A stretch of 64,000 nucleotides of DNA, from the NCBI GenBank assembly GCA_964550435.1, contig CAZJZI010000002.1, positions 32,752 to 96,751 of the forward strand, in the 5' to 3' direction. The notes under the pieces are model-generated. The model did not search any database. It was given only the letters and a program-made list of their open reading frames with translations, and was not told where the DNA came from. The DNA is from UBA11400 sp964550435 (GTDB lineage: Bacteria; Bacteroidota; Rhodothermia; Balneolales; HLUCCA01). This document shows, piece after piece, positions 53,937-61,758 of this stretch (position 1 is its first letter; each line of letters opens with the position of its first letter). Position numbers and translations under genes: made by a program.

Positions 53937-54434
53937 TCAAATCTCAGCCAATAACCCTTCCAAATTCAGAGCGCGGGTGTACATGGTGATTCCACCTTGA
54001 GTATCACGCGGCCATTCGGATTCGGGGCGGTCGCGATACAGCTCGACACCGTTTCCATCCGGATCATCCATGTAAATGGCTTCGGAAACACCGTGGTCGC
54101 TGGCACCCGAAATAGGATATCCTGCATCGATGAGTCGCTTGGTGATGACTGCCAGATCCCGGCGTGTTGGATACAAAATCGCAGTGTGAAAAAGTCCGGC
54201 ACTTCGCTGTGGAGCAGGAGGCGCGCCTTTGCTGTACCAGGTATTCAGTCCGATGTGATGGTGATAACCGCCCGCAGAAATGAACGCTGCCTGATCACCA
54301 TACATGGTTACGAGATCAAATCCGAGGAGTCCGCAGTAAAAATCAAGACTTCGTTGCAAGTCGGATACTTTGAGATGTACGTGTCCGATGCGGGTCTGCG
54401 CCGGAACTACGTATGTTGATTCAGTTTTCCCCAT
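53937..54434 (-). CDS. VOC family ring-cleaving dioxygenase/glyoxalase-like protein
   Basis: The 165-residue protein has paired VOC motifs. Metal-ligand candidates are H in IGHVHLKVSDLQRSLDFY (about 17-34), H in GLFHTAILYPTRRDLAVI and E in DPDGNGVELYRDRPE. YHHHIGLNTW is typical of the catechol-2,3-dioxygenase-like group (CatE/MhqO-type). Such proteins detoxify quinones or catechols in Bacillus and relatives; substrate here is inferred. It is divergent from the YciI gene, with a perfect 18-bp palindrome in the shared promoter. Confidence 0.87.
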   Translation of the reverse strand: MGKTESTYVVPAQTRIGHVHLKVSDLQRSLDFYCGLLGFDLVTMYGDQAAFISAGGYHHHIGLNTWYSKGAPPAPQRSAGLFHTAILYPTRRDLAVITKRLIDAGYPISGASDHGVSEAIYMDDPDGNGVELYRDRPESEWPRDTQGGITMYTRALNLEGLLAEI

Positions 54435-54479
54435 AGCTACATGATGGTTTTGTTTATATATTTATCATACTACATAATT

Positions 54480-54497
54480 TAGTTGTTTAAACAACTA
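54480..54497. promoter_or_regulatory. Perfect 18-bp operator palindrome between VOC and YciI genes
   Basis: TAGTTGTTTAAACAACTA is fully self-complementary and lies 46 bp upstream of the VOC start and 49 bp upstream of the YciI start. A near-identical site (16/18) precedes the thioredoxin-like gene at 30.5 kb. A dimeric MarR/HxlR-type repressor is the likely class. Confidence 0.65.
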
Positions 54498-54545
54498 ATA
54501 GCAAATTGTTTGAGGTAAATCACTATAAACCAATGAGGTGTGTCA

Positions 54546-55016
54546 ATGAGATTAGTAATGATAGTCGTTATTGCGATGGTAGTGGGATGTGGAATGGAGT
54601 CTGGACAGACGAGCGAAGTGGCCGCTGCAGACACTACGGAATCGAAATATAATGCCGACTTGGCGCAAGAACTCGGTGCGGACGATTATGGAATGAAACA
54701 GTATGTGATGGCTTTCCTGAAGTCGGGTCCAAATCGGGATCAGGATCCCGAGGCTGCCCAGGAGATCCAGGCTGGACACATGGCACATATCGCTTCCATG
54801 GCGGAATCAGGGAAACTGGTGCTGGCCGGACCTTTTCTGGATGGGGGAGATATCCGGGGCATTTTCGTGTTTGATGCTACCATGGAAGAAGCTGAGGCAC
54901 TAACCGCTGCGGATCCGGCGGTACAGTCTGGACGTTTGGTCATGGAGCTGCATGCATGGTATGGGTCAGCGGCGTTGATGCAGGTTAATGAGATACATAG
55001 CACATTAGCTCGATGA
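54546..55016 (+). CDS. YciI family lipoprotein
   Basis: I choose ATG 54546, six codons... two codons after a GTG, because GAGGTG lies at a good distance upstream and the protein then starts MRLVMIVVIAMVVGC, a lipoprotein signal with the lipidated cysteine at about 15. The mature part (KQYVMAFLKSGPNRDQDPEAAQEIQAGHMAHIASMAESGKLVLAGPFLDGG) has the YciI pattern with H and D that in other members form a pseudo-active site. YciI proteins are usually cytosolic; here export is predicted. A hairpin overlaps the stop codon. Confidence 0.82.
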   Translation: MRLVMIVVIAMVVGCGMESGQTSEVAAADTTESKYNADLAQELGADDYGMKQYVMAFLKSGPNRDQDPEAAQEIQAGHMAHIASMAESGKLVLAGPFLDGGDIRGIFVFDATMEEAEALTAADPAVQSGRLVMELHAWYGSAALMQVNEIHSTLAR

Positions 55017-55024
55017 CGAGCTAA
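55005..55024 (+). terminator. Hairpin overlapping the YciI stop codon
   Basis: A perfect 8-bp stem TTAGCTCG / CGAGCTAA closes an ATGA loop that includes the stop codon (TGA 55014-55016). No T run follows, so terminator function is uncertain. It is the first of a series of short-loop hairpins in the following spacer. Confidence 0.45.
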
Positions 55025-55270
55025 CTGTGTATGTATCGGTGGGGTGATTTCATCACGGTGGTGATCGTTTCACGATCGGTTGGGTGGCTTTGCCGCGGTT
55101 GGGTTTGCTAGTGCAAACGGATATTTTTTTGGGCACAAAGTGCCCGAAGTTCACAAAGGTCAGTTTGGTTTCAGCTTTCAGCAGCAAAAACTTTTCTGCA
55201 CTATCTGCACTTTCTGAACTCTGTGCGCGTTCGTTGATTGCGGAAACCGCAAACAACGAGCTATCGCTTA
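55025..55270. repeat. Serial short-loop hairpins and a dispersed repeat copy
   Basis: The spacer holds consecutive perfect or near-perfect small hairpins: GTGAT-TTC-ATCAC (55044-55056), GATCG-TTTCA-CGATC (55063-55077), GTTTGC-TAGT-GCAAAC (55103-55118), GGGCAC-AAA-GTGCCC (55131-55145) and a 12-bp stem with one mismatch around an AAA loop (55232-55258). The segment 55211-55270 is about 90% identical to 59198-59257; this shared copy includes the last hairpin. Confidence 0.8.
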
Positions 55271-56412
55271 TTCCACCAAATAATGAATCCTGTGATGGGC
55301 AACGAAGCACAGATGAGGCTGGCAATGGCTGCCAGAATCTTGCCCCAGATACCTCCAATGGCTCCAACGTGAATGTCATAGTTCATTGCAAGTAGCTTTT
55401 CACCCGGATTTTTGTCCCCGTATGGAAAGTTGGCCACAACTTCGCCGGTGAACTGATTGAAGTACATCATACTTCGCTCGTAATAGGTGTCGTTGTCAGC
55501 TCGAATGGTACTTGTGATTACACCCCCGGAATCGGCCGAATCCGGTAACTGAAATGAGATGCTATGCGCGTCGGGATACTCTTCCCAGGCCTGTCGATAG
55601 GCAATTTCCAACGGATCATTCTCACCCGTGAAATCGATGGTCAAAATCTCGGTCGGCATCGATGAAATCGGCACTTCGGTCTGTGCATCGGGAAGTCTGT
55701 ATTCGCCTGTCCCGATGAAGTACAGTGTTTTTTTGGCGAAGGGAAACATCCAATACAGTCCTGTGAATCCGATGACAAAAGCGAGCAAAAGAGACCAAAA
55801 TCCGAGCACATTGTGCAAATCGTAGTTGATTCGCTTCCATTTTAGTCCAAAATCTATCGTTAGACTCTGTTTGAGATGCTTTTTGTTCCATTTCTTAGGC
55901 CACCACAGCACGGCTCCAGTAATGAGAAGCACCAAAAAGATCACAGTACTCCAGACCACTATCGGCTGACCAATCGGAGTCGCCAAAAGCAAACTCCAGT
56001 GGATGCCCTTCACAATCTGAAAGAAATCCTTTTCTTCGTCAATTATTCCTTTGACCTCGCCTGTATACTGATTCAGGTACATGGATCGATATTCCTGAAT
56101 CGAACCAAAGTAGCTCCAGGATTTCTGGGCTTTGTATTGAAAGGCTGACCATGATTGTGCGGGATCTCGATAGGTTACGATTCCCGAGTACAGAGGACCA
56201 GTACCAAATCCTTCAACGGCAACATCGGTTAGTTCTCGCAGTGGAAGCCGTCGCTCGTGGACTTCCTCCAGATACTTGAGATCTTTTCTGAAATAGTCGG
56301 TGAATTCGTATTGAAATACGAAAAGTACACCGGTCACACTCAAAATAAGCACCACCAGCCCGGAGATGAGTCCGAGCCAGCGGTGTGCAAAAAGTATGGC
56401 GTTTTTGATCAT
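55261..56412 (-). CDS. PepSY-associated TM helix protein (putative ferric-siderophore reductase partner)
   Basis: The 383-residue protein has four membrane helices (about 10-32, 140-162, 200-222, 352-372) and the PepSY_TM family pattern: AHRWLGLISGLVVLILSVTGVLFVF at the start, GIHWSLLLATPIGQPIVVWSTVIFLVLLITGAVLWWP, YDLHNVLGFWSLLLAFVIGFTGLYWMFPF, and MNYDIHVGAIGGIWGKILAAIASL at the end. Conserved histidines could ligate heme. Members coded after siderophore receptors are thought to reduce ferric siderophores in the periplasm. It follows the receptor gene with 13 bp between them. Confidence 0.88.
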   Translation of the reverse strand: MIKNAILFAHRWLGLISGLVVLILSVTGVLFVFQYEFTDYFRKDLKYLEEVHERRLPLRELTDVAVEGFGTGPLYSGIVTYRDPAQSWSAFQYKAQKSWSYFGSIQEYRSMYLNQYTGEVKGIIDEEKDFFQIVKGIHWSLLLATPIGQPIVVWSTVIFLVLLITGAVLWWPKKWNKKHLKQSLTIDFGLKWKRINYDLHNVLGFWSLLLAFVIGFTGLYWMFPFAKKTLYFIGTGEYRLPDAQTEVPISSMPTEILTIDFTGENDPLEIAYRQAWEEYPDAHSISFQLPDSADSGGVITSTIRADNDTYYERSMMYFNQFTGEVVANFPYGDKNPGEKLLAMNYDIHVGAIGGIWGKILAAIASLICASLPITGFIIWWNKR

Positions 56413-56425
56413 TTCCAGTGATCAA

Positions 56426-58807
56426 TTAGAAGTTGTAAGTCACTGCGCCTCTTATGTATAGGGGCATCTGTGGATTCAAGGTTGTCCAGCCAGAGTAGTA
56501 TTCCTCGTCGGTCAGGTTATTTACCTTGAAGTCGATTCTGTAGTTGGTTCCCTGATAGAACACCGATGCATTCAGGATGGTGTAGGATGGAAGCAAAAAT
56601 TCGCCCACGTTTGATCGGTTCATGATGAAATTTTCGCCGATATAATTTCCACCGAATCCGAATCCGAGTCCGGTAGCTGGTCCATCCAGAACCTGATAGG
56701 TAGCCCAGAAGTTACCCAGATGCTCAGGTCCGGCCGACTCCGGACGACGATTCAGGTACACCAACGCATCCGTCTTTGTGATTTCGCTGTCGTTGTAGCT
56801 ATATCCCGCGATCAGATTGAGTCCACGAACGGGCGCTGCGGTTATGCTAAGCTCAACTCCACGACTATAGTTCTCGCCATCCTGAACAAAGAAATTGACG
56901 CGGTCAGGATCCTGACGAACTACATCAGACACGTTGATAGAGTAGTAGCTTGCCGTTGCGGACAGTTTGCCATCAAACAGATTCGATTTGAGTCCGAATT
57001 CAAGCTGATTAGCCTGCTCTGGATTAAAATTCGCGGTGGAACCATCCGCCTGGGTGCGTGGAGCGATGTTCCGGAACCCATTCATGTAGTTGGCGAATAC
57101 AGACAACTGAGATGGAAGAATCTGATAGACAACCCCAACTTTTGGAGAAAGCGTTGTTTGGTCATAGTCATCTGCATCGTTGGTGACATTTCCCTCGTTC
57201 ATGAAATGGTCCACTCGAAGGCTCGCAAGCACTGATAATCGGGAGTTGAATTCAAGTACATCGGCTACATAAGCACTTAAAACCTGCTGTTCAGTAGTCG
57301 TGTTGTTCACCGGAGAATTTGCCAAAGCTTGATCTGCTGCAGCTTTAGAAACACCTGAAGGAGCATTACCACCGACAGTTACGCTTCCGAATCCAACGTA
57401 TCCTGTGCTATTATTGATGATACTTCTGGACAAAAAGTCAGCGCCAACAAGAAGTTTGTGATTAATGGATCCGGTTTGAAGTGTTTTACGGAAGTTTTGC
57501 TGAATGTCGACTGCGTTAGTGGTTGAATTCTGATAACTCATAAAACGTACAAAGGTCTTGTTTCCATCAGCAATATCCCACATGTAGGTGTAGTATCCAT
57601 CCGTTTTGGCATTGCTGGCAGAAACTGCAGTCTGAGATACCCATCCGTTGTCAAATGCATAGTTCATTTGGGTCTGAAACGTTACCGTTGGATTCTTGAT
57701 GGTAAGGTCGTTTCCTGTGTAAGAATAGAATGGATTATAATTGAGTTCATCGAGATTTCTCGCAACCAATGGATTAGATCGATTCAGGAACAACATGGTC
57801 TGATTGGTGCCTTCGGACTGAAGAATTTCAGACTGGATGGTGAATGAAAGTCGCTCATTGGCTTTGTACAAGACCGATGGCGCAACGTAGAGTGAACGCA
57901 GAAATCCGGCATCCTGGAACGAATTCTGATTGTGATACGCGGTGTTGATGCGGACAAACAGATTGTCGTTCTCGCCAACGGCTGTGTTCACGTCGGCTTC
58001 GAGTCGATTGGTACCAAAATCCCCCGCTTTGTAGGACACAGAACCGCCAAACGTCTCATAAGGAGCTTTGGTCACCACATTGATGAGTCCACCGTAGGAT
58101 GTGAGGGCGCCACCGAACAGGGTTCCGGATGGTCCTTTGATGAACTCGATGCGCTCGATTCCTGCTGGATCCAAAGATCCGTTAGTAAGCGCTGGGAGTC
58201 CATTAACCATGGTAGGTTGCGTTGCGAATCCACGAATGGAGTAGTATCCGGAGCCATCTCCGCCACGTCCGGTTGACTCCCAGAGTTTAGCCACTCCGGG
58301 AGCATTTTTGATGGCATCATCGAAACGAACAACGACCTGGTCACGGAGAAGTCTGGCATCGACAGAGTTGTAGACTTGTGGATTTTGCAGATCAGGGAGG
58401 TCGATTTTGGCCACAAAATTGCTGGACTCGTTCGCATATCGGTTTACTTTAGAGGCGCGGACCACAATGGTCCCGAGTTCTTCGTTCACTGCCGGAAGAA
58501 CCACCTGGACATCGAGTTCTTCGCCCGAAAGTACACGAATCAAGCGAGTCTGAGTCAGGTATCCGATGGATGAGGCCTTGATTTCGTAGTCACCTGGACG
58601 AATCGAGCTCATTTCGAAGAATCCGTTTTCGTCGGTGATGTCGCCATAAATGGAAGAAGACAAAACCACATTCACATTAGCAAGAGGCTGCATGGATTCA
58701 TCCAGAACGATTCCACGAATGGATCCGGTCGAGTTTTCGGCATGAAGGATAGTTGAAATAAATAGTGTCAGAAATAACAGTGACGCTGATAAACGGGTGA
58801 TTTTCAT
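56426..58807 (-). CDS. TonB-dependent siderophore receptor
   Basis: The 793-residue protein has a signal peptide (about 1-23), a carboxypeptidase-D regulatory-like domain (27-110; GSIRGIVLDESMQPLANVNVVL), a plug domain (about 125-245; YYSIRGFATQPTMVNGLPAL, GIERIEFIKGPSGTLFGGALTSYGGLINVVTK) and a 22-strand-type barrel ending in phenylalanine (GAVTYNF). The plug signature is that of FhuA/FpvA-like siderophore receptors. It should import ferric siderophores over the outer membrane with TonB. Its promoter has two copies of a 23-bp Fur-box-like palindrome. The PepSY gene follows. Confidence 0.93.
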   Translation of the reverse strand: MKITRLSASLLFLTLFISTILHAENSTGSIRGIVLDESMQPLANVNVVLSSSIYGDITDENGFFEMSSIRPGDYEIKASSIGYLTQTRLIRVLSGEELDVQVVLPAVNEELGTIVVRASKVNRYANESSNFVAKIDLPDLQNPQVYNSVDARLLRDQVVVRFDDAIKNAPGVAKLWESTGRGGDGSGYYSIRGFATQPTMVNGLPALTNGSLDPAGIERIEFIKGPSGTLFGGALTSYGGLINVVTKAPYETFGGSVSYKAGDFGTNRLEADVNTAVGENDNLFVRINTAYHNQNSFQDAGFLRSLYVAPSVLYKANERLSFTIQSEILQSEGTNQTMLFLNRSNPLVARNLDELNYNPFYSYTGNDLTIKNPTVTFQTQMNYAFDNGWVSQTAVSASNAKTDGYYTYMWDIADGNKTFVRFMSYQNSTTNAVDIQQNFRKTLQTGSINHKLLVGADFLSRSIINNSTGYVGFGSVTVGGNAPSGVSKAAADQALANSPVNNTTTEQQVLSAYVADVLEFNSRLSVLASLRVDHFMNEGNVTNDADDYDQTTLSPKVGVVYQILPSQLSVFANYMNGFRNIAPRTQADGSTANFNPEQANQLEFGLKSNLFDGKLSATASYYSINVSDVVRQDPDRVNFFVQDGENYSRGVELSITAAPVRGLNLIAGYSYNDSEITKTDALVYLNRRPESAGPEHLGNFWATYQVLDGPATGLGFGFGGNYIGENFIMNRSNVGEFLLPSYTILNASVFYQGTNYRIDFKVNNLTDEEYYSGWTTLNPQMPLYIRGAVTYNF

Positions 58808-58827
58808 AATAATAGCACTTGTTAATT

Positions 58828-58850
58828 TTATTTGGACTTAATCTAAGTAG
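58828..58850. promoter_or_regulatory. Fur-like box, copy proximal to the receptor
   Basis: A 23-bp imperfect palindrome, TTATTTGGA-CTTAA-TCTAAGTAG, lies 21 bp upstream of the receptor start. It shares 19 of 23 positions with the copy at 58895-58917. Confidence 0.6.
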
Positions 58851-58894
58851 TATGAGGTGCCAATATTAAAAATCTTGAGTCGCGAAATCAAGTC

Positions 58895-58917
58895 TTATTT
58901 TGAATTAATCTAATTAA
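58895..58917. promoter_or_regulatory. Fur-like box, copy distal to the receptor
   Basis: TTATTTTGA-ATTAA-TCTAATTAA, a 23-bp imperfect palindrome (7 of 9 arm positions paired), starts 67 bp from the first copy. The pair is consistent with iron-dependent repression. Confidence 0.6.
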
Positions 58918-59197
58918 CCGCCTGCGGCGAGAAAACAGATAACGGAAAAGAGAGAAGAGATTTTTGTAAGCAGGGAGCGGCGAGCGGATTTTTTCGGGCG
59001 CACAAGTGCACGAAGTTCAGGAAGTGCAGTATGTAAGACTGGCATATAAAGCGCCCATAGCTCAGGAGGGCAGGCGAAATTGCACAAGATTCGCGGGCAA
59101 AAGTTAAAGGTAAAGCTGGATGAAACAGGGTTTAGTGGACTGTGATTGAAACTCCCTGCACACTGCCCTCTGATCTATTAAGCTGCCCTTTCTGCGC

Positions 59198-59257
59198 TTT
59201 CTGAACCCTGTGCGCGTTCGTTGATTGCAGAAACCGCAATCGACGAACTATCGCTCA
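59198..59257. repeat. Second copy of the 60-bp dispersed repeat
   Basis: Differs from 55211-55270 at six of 60 positions. The central hairpin CGTTGATTGCAG-AAA-CCGCAATCGACG keeps its pairing if G-T/G-U pairs are allowed. Further similarity runs leftward (TTTCTGCGCTTTCTG). Confidence 0.8.
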
Positions 59258-59296
59258 ACCGCTTACCGCTTTTCTGCTTACCGCTTCTTCTACAGT

Positions 59297-60868
59297 TTAC
59301 CGGTTTCTGTTTTCTGAAAAAGTGGCGACGGAAGTCGCCACTTTTTCACCATCTAACGCCGCAGATACGATCCCTCCGGCGTAGCCGGCTCCTTCACCAC
59401 ACGGATACAATCCCTTGATCTGTGGATGTTGCAGGGTTTCGGGGTCACGGGGAATCCGAACAGGAGACGAGGTGCGTGTTTCGGGTGCATGTACCACAGC
59501 ATCGTTGGTAAGATAGCCTTTCATGGACTTCCCGAATTCCAGGAATCCGCCTTTGAGTGTTTTGTAGATGAAATCAGGTAGCACAGATTGCAAATCTACG
59601 CTAGTGATTCCGGGTGCATACGAGGTTTTGGGTAGTGAACCGGACACTTTTCCGTTCACAAAATCTACCAGACGTTGCGCTGGGGCCGTTTGGGTTCGTC
59701 CACCCTCGATCCAGGCTTTATGCTCGATGGCACGCTGAAATTCCATGGCTGCCAGTGGACCAAACTGGGCAAAGGGTTTGAAATCTTCGGGTCGAAGTTC
59801 TACCACGATACCGGAATTGGCCGTTGAACGTGCCCGTCTCGACGACGACCATCCGTTGGTGACAATTTCTTCCTGACTGGTCGCACAGGGAGCGACTACT
59901 CCACCCGGACACATACAAAACGAGTAGACTCCACGTCCACCAACTTGCTTCACAATGCTGTAGGGCGAAGGAGGCAAATAAGGCCCGCGGTCGACATCAC
60001 AACTGTACTGAATCCGGTCGATAAGCGACTGCTCGTGCTCGACGCGCACTCCGATGGCGAGTGGTTTGAGCTCGATTTCAATTCCGCGACGGACAAGCAG
60101 TTCAAAAACATCGCGTGCTGAATGTCCAGTGGCAAGAATGACGTGCTTACCCTCTACGCGCTCCCCGGAAGCCGTTTCTACGCCCATAATCTGGTTGCCG
60201 TCCAGCATGAAGTCCACCACACGTGTGTTGAAATGAATCTCCCCACCGTGTTCTTCGATGGCTTTCCGCATTGAAGCGATGATTTCCGGGAGCTTGTTGG
60301 TTCCGATATGCGGATGAGCTTCGACCAGGATATCCTCGGTCGCCCCAAACCCTACAAGCACTTCCAGAATCTTATTTACATCGCCCCGTTTCTTGGATCG
60401 GGTGTAGAGTTTTCCATCCGAATAGGTACCCGCACCACCTTCCCCGAAGCAGTAGTTCGAGTCCGGATTGACCACGTGATCGACGTTGATTCCCTTTAGA
60501 TCCTTGATGCGGTCTTTGACGTTCTTTCCACGCTCGATAATGACCGGTTTGAGTCCCATTTCAAGGCATTTGAGCGCTGCAAACAGTCCGGCTGGACCCA
60601 TTCCGACGATAATTACCGGCTCAGACGCTGCTACGTTTTTATAATCAGGAAGTAAAACAGGCTGAGGTACGAACGGTTCATCGATGTACACCTCAACCCG
60701 TAAATTGATTTTGACCTGGCGTCCGCGCGCATCGATCGACCGTCGTTTGATTTCGACATGCTGAATGGTGCTAATGGGCTGTCCTACAGCTCCAGATACA
60801 TAACGTTTGAGCTGATCGGGTTCTCCGGCTGTTTCCGGAGTGACTCGTATGTCAATTTCTTTGCGCAT
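59297..60868 (-). CDS. Uncharacterised FAD-dependent dehydrogenase (COG2509 family)
   Basis: The 523-residue protein begins with a small alpha/beta domain (1-75), then the FAD-binding IIVGMGPAGLFAALKCLEMG (about 91-110) and an NRD-like GERVEGKHVILATGHSARDVFELL. GVYSFCMCPGGVVAPCATS near residue 315 carries three cysteines, and the C-terminus has GLYPCGEGAGYAGGIVSAALDG. These are features of the COG2509 group, annotated as NAD(FAD)-utilising or aminoacetone oxidase-like dehydrogenases; the physiological reaction is unknown. The gene is flanked by repeat spacers on both sides. Confidence 0.87.
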   Translation of the reverse strand: MRKEIDIRVTPETAGEPDQLKRYVSGAVGQPISTIQHVEIKRRSIDARGRQVKINLRVEVYIDEPFVPQPVLLPDYKNVAASEPVIIVGMGPAGLFAALKCLEMGLKPVIIERGKNVKDRIKDLKGINVDHVVNPDSNYCFGEGGAGTYSDGKLYTRSKKRGDVNKILEVLVGFGATEDILVEAHPHIGTNKLPEIIASMRKAIEEHGGEIHFNTRVVDFMLDGNQIMGVETASGERVEGKHVILATGHSARDVFELLVRRGIEIELKPLAIGVRVEHEQSLIDRIQYSCDVDRGPYLPPSPYSIVKQVGGRGVYSFCMCPGGVVAPCATSQEEIVTNGWSSSRRARSTANSGIVVELRPEDFKPFAQFGPLAAMEFQRAIEHKAWIEGGRTQTAPAQRLVDFVNGKVSGSLPKTSYAPGITSVDLQSVLPDFIYKTLKGGFLEFGKSMKGYLTNDAVVHAPETRTSSPVRIPRDPETLQHPQIKGLYPCGEGAGYAGGIVSAALDGEKVATSVATFSENRNR

Positions 60869-60899
60869 AAATGGACTTCAAATGAAGCCCAAAGATACT

Positions 60900-61083
60900 A
60901 ATTATTGAGAAGAGAAAAGGGAGAAGAGAAAACAGACGTGAGATGAGTGATGAGAGTAAAGGGACGAGAGATGAGCTGAAAACCCTCGTCCCTCATCGCT
61001 CATCCCTCATCAAACTTCTACTGTGTACTGTGCGCTATGTACTGTGTACTGTTTACTGTGAACTATGTACTGCGTACTAAAGC
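60900..61083. repeat. Repeat-module tract (GATGAG and ACTGTGT types)
   Basis: The spacer has AGAGAAAAGGGAGAAGAGAA (about 60908-60927), a GATGAGTGATGAGAGTAAAGG block, CCTCGTCCCTCATCGCTCAT (about 60982-61001) and a run of TGTGTACTGTGCGCTATGTAC-type heptamers (61021-61078). The GATGAG and ACTGTGT types recur inside dnaX and near recR. No gene found. Confidence 0.8.
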
Positions 61084-61491
61084 CTACTTCCAGGCTCCGA
61101 GAATAAGTCCCATCACCGTGAACACGACTGTCCAGTGAGCACCTGAAATCATTGTGTACTTGAACGGACGTTGCTCAAACTGAGAATTGGTAGCCAAAAC
61201 GAAAAAAATCCACCCGAATCCGGTCAGGAATCCGTAAAAAGCACCTTCCTGCATCCCGATTTCTGGACTATTCAGGAACATCGCAAGGCAGAAAGCCATG
61301 ATCAGATGATAGATGTAGGTGGTTGTCATGAGCATGCCCATGTTAACTTGTTTGAAATCTTCTTCTTTTTTGCCAATCGATTCCATCCATCCTTTAGAGA
61401 ACAAAACCGGTGAATACCACAGCCCACCGATCAAGTGTCCGGCAAGCGCTGCGACTAAAATAGCCCATACATTCAATGTTGACATATCCAT
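61084..61491 (-). CDS. DUF1761 domain-containing membrane protein
   Basis: The 135-residue protein has four helices (about 8-28, 52-72, 82-102, 112-132) and the DUF1761 pattern: VAALAGHLIGGLWYSPVLFSKGWM, a Y-HLIMAFCLA stretch and FTVMGLILGAWK at the end. Function is unknown; the family is found widely in Bacteroidota and Proteobacteria. Confidence 0.82.
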   Translation of the reverse strand: MDMSTLNVWAILVAALAGHLIGGLWYSPVLFSKGWMESIGKKEEDFKQVNMGMLMTTTYIYHLIMAFCLAMFLNSPEIGMQEGAFYGFLTGFGWIFFVLATNSQFEQRPFKYTMISGAHWTVVFTVMGLILGAWK

Positions 61492-61549
61492 AAGACCTCG
61501 ACTAGTTAGATTAAGTAGTTATTGACACTCCGCTAAATGTATGTTAATA

Positions 61550-61758
61550 AGGGAGTTGTGTCAAGTGGGAAAGCGGCGAGCGGTATCTTTTCGAATTGGA
61601 CTAATCAGAAGTTACAGATGGGTCAGAAAGTGCAGATAGTGTAGGTGATAAAGAAAGTTCAGAGGGTAGTGTGCAGAGAATATCTATTACTGTCCCCTGC
61701 CCTCTGAACACTGCCCTACCTGATTCGTGTGCCAAAAAGTCTGCTTGCCGCTCCCTGC
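61550..61758. repeat. Repeat-module tract between DUF1761 and S9 peptidase genes
   Basis: Contains AAGCGGCGAGCGGT, GTCAGAAAGTGCAGATAGTG (about 61622-61641, the reverse complement of a word at 55198-55217), AGTTCAGAGGGTAGTGTGC and a CTGCTTGCCGCTCCCTGCTC block (about 61740-61759). The stretch is non-coding. Its last units run into the end of the S9 gene. Confidence 0.75.

Larger units (their letters stand above)
58808..59296. other. Receptor promoter region and repeat-module spacer
   Basis: The left ~110 bp carries the receptor promoter with two Fur-like boxes. From about 58921 to 59296 the spacer contains AAAACAGATAACGGAAAAGAG, GGAGCGGCGAGCGG, GGCGCACAAGTGCACGAAGT and CTTACCGCTTTTCTGCTTACC type modules and the dispersed repeat 59198-59257. 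No gene is seen. A stretch at about 59051-59090 looks like the 5' half of a tRNA but has no matching 3' half. Confidence 0.6.

Noticed and set aside
59051..59100. tRNA-like 5' half (acceptor- and D-arm-like words GCGCCCATAGCTCAGGAGGG)
   Set aside because: There is no matching 3' acceptor strand, no T-arm motif and the would-be anticodon stem has an 11-base loop. It may be a decayed tRNA piece or chance.
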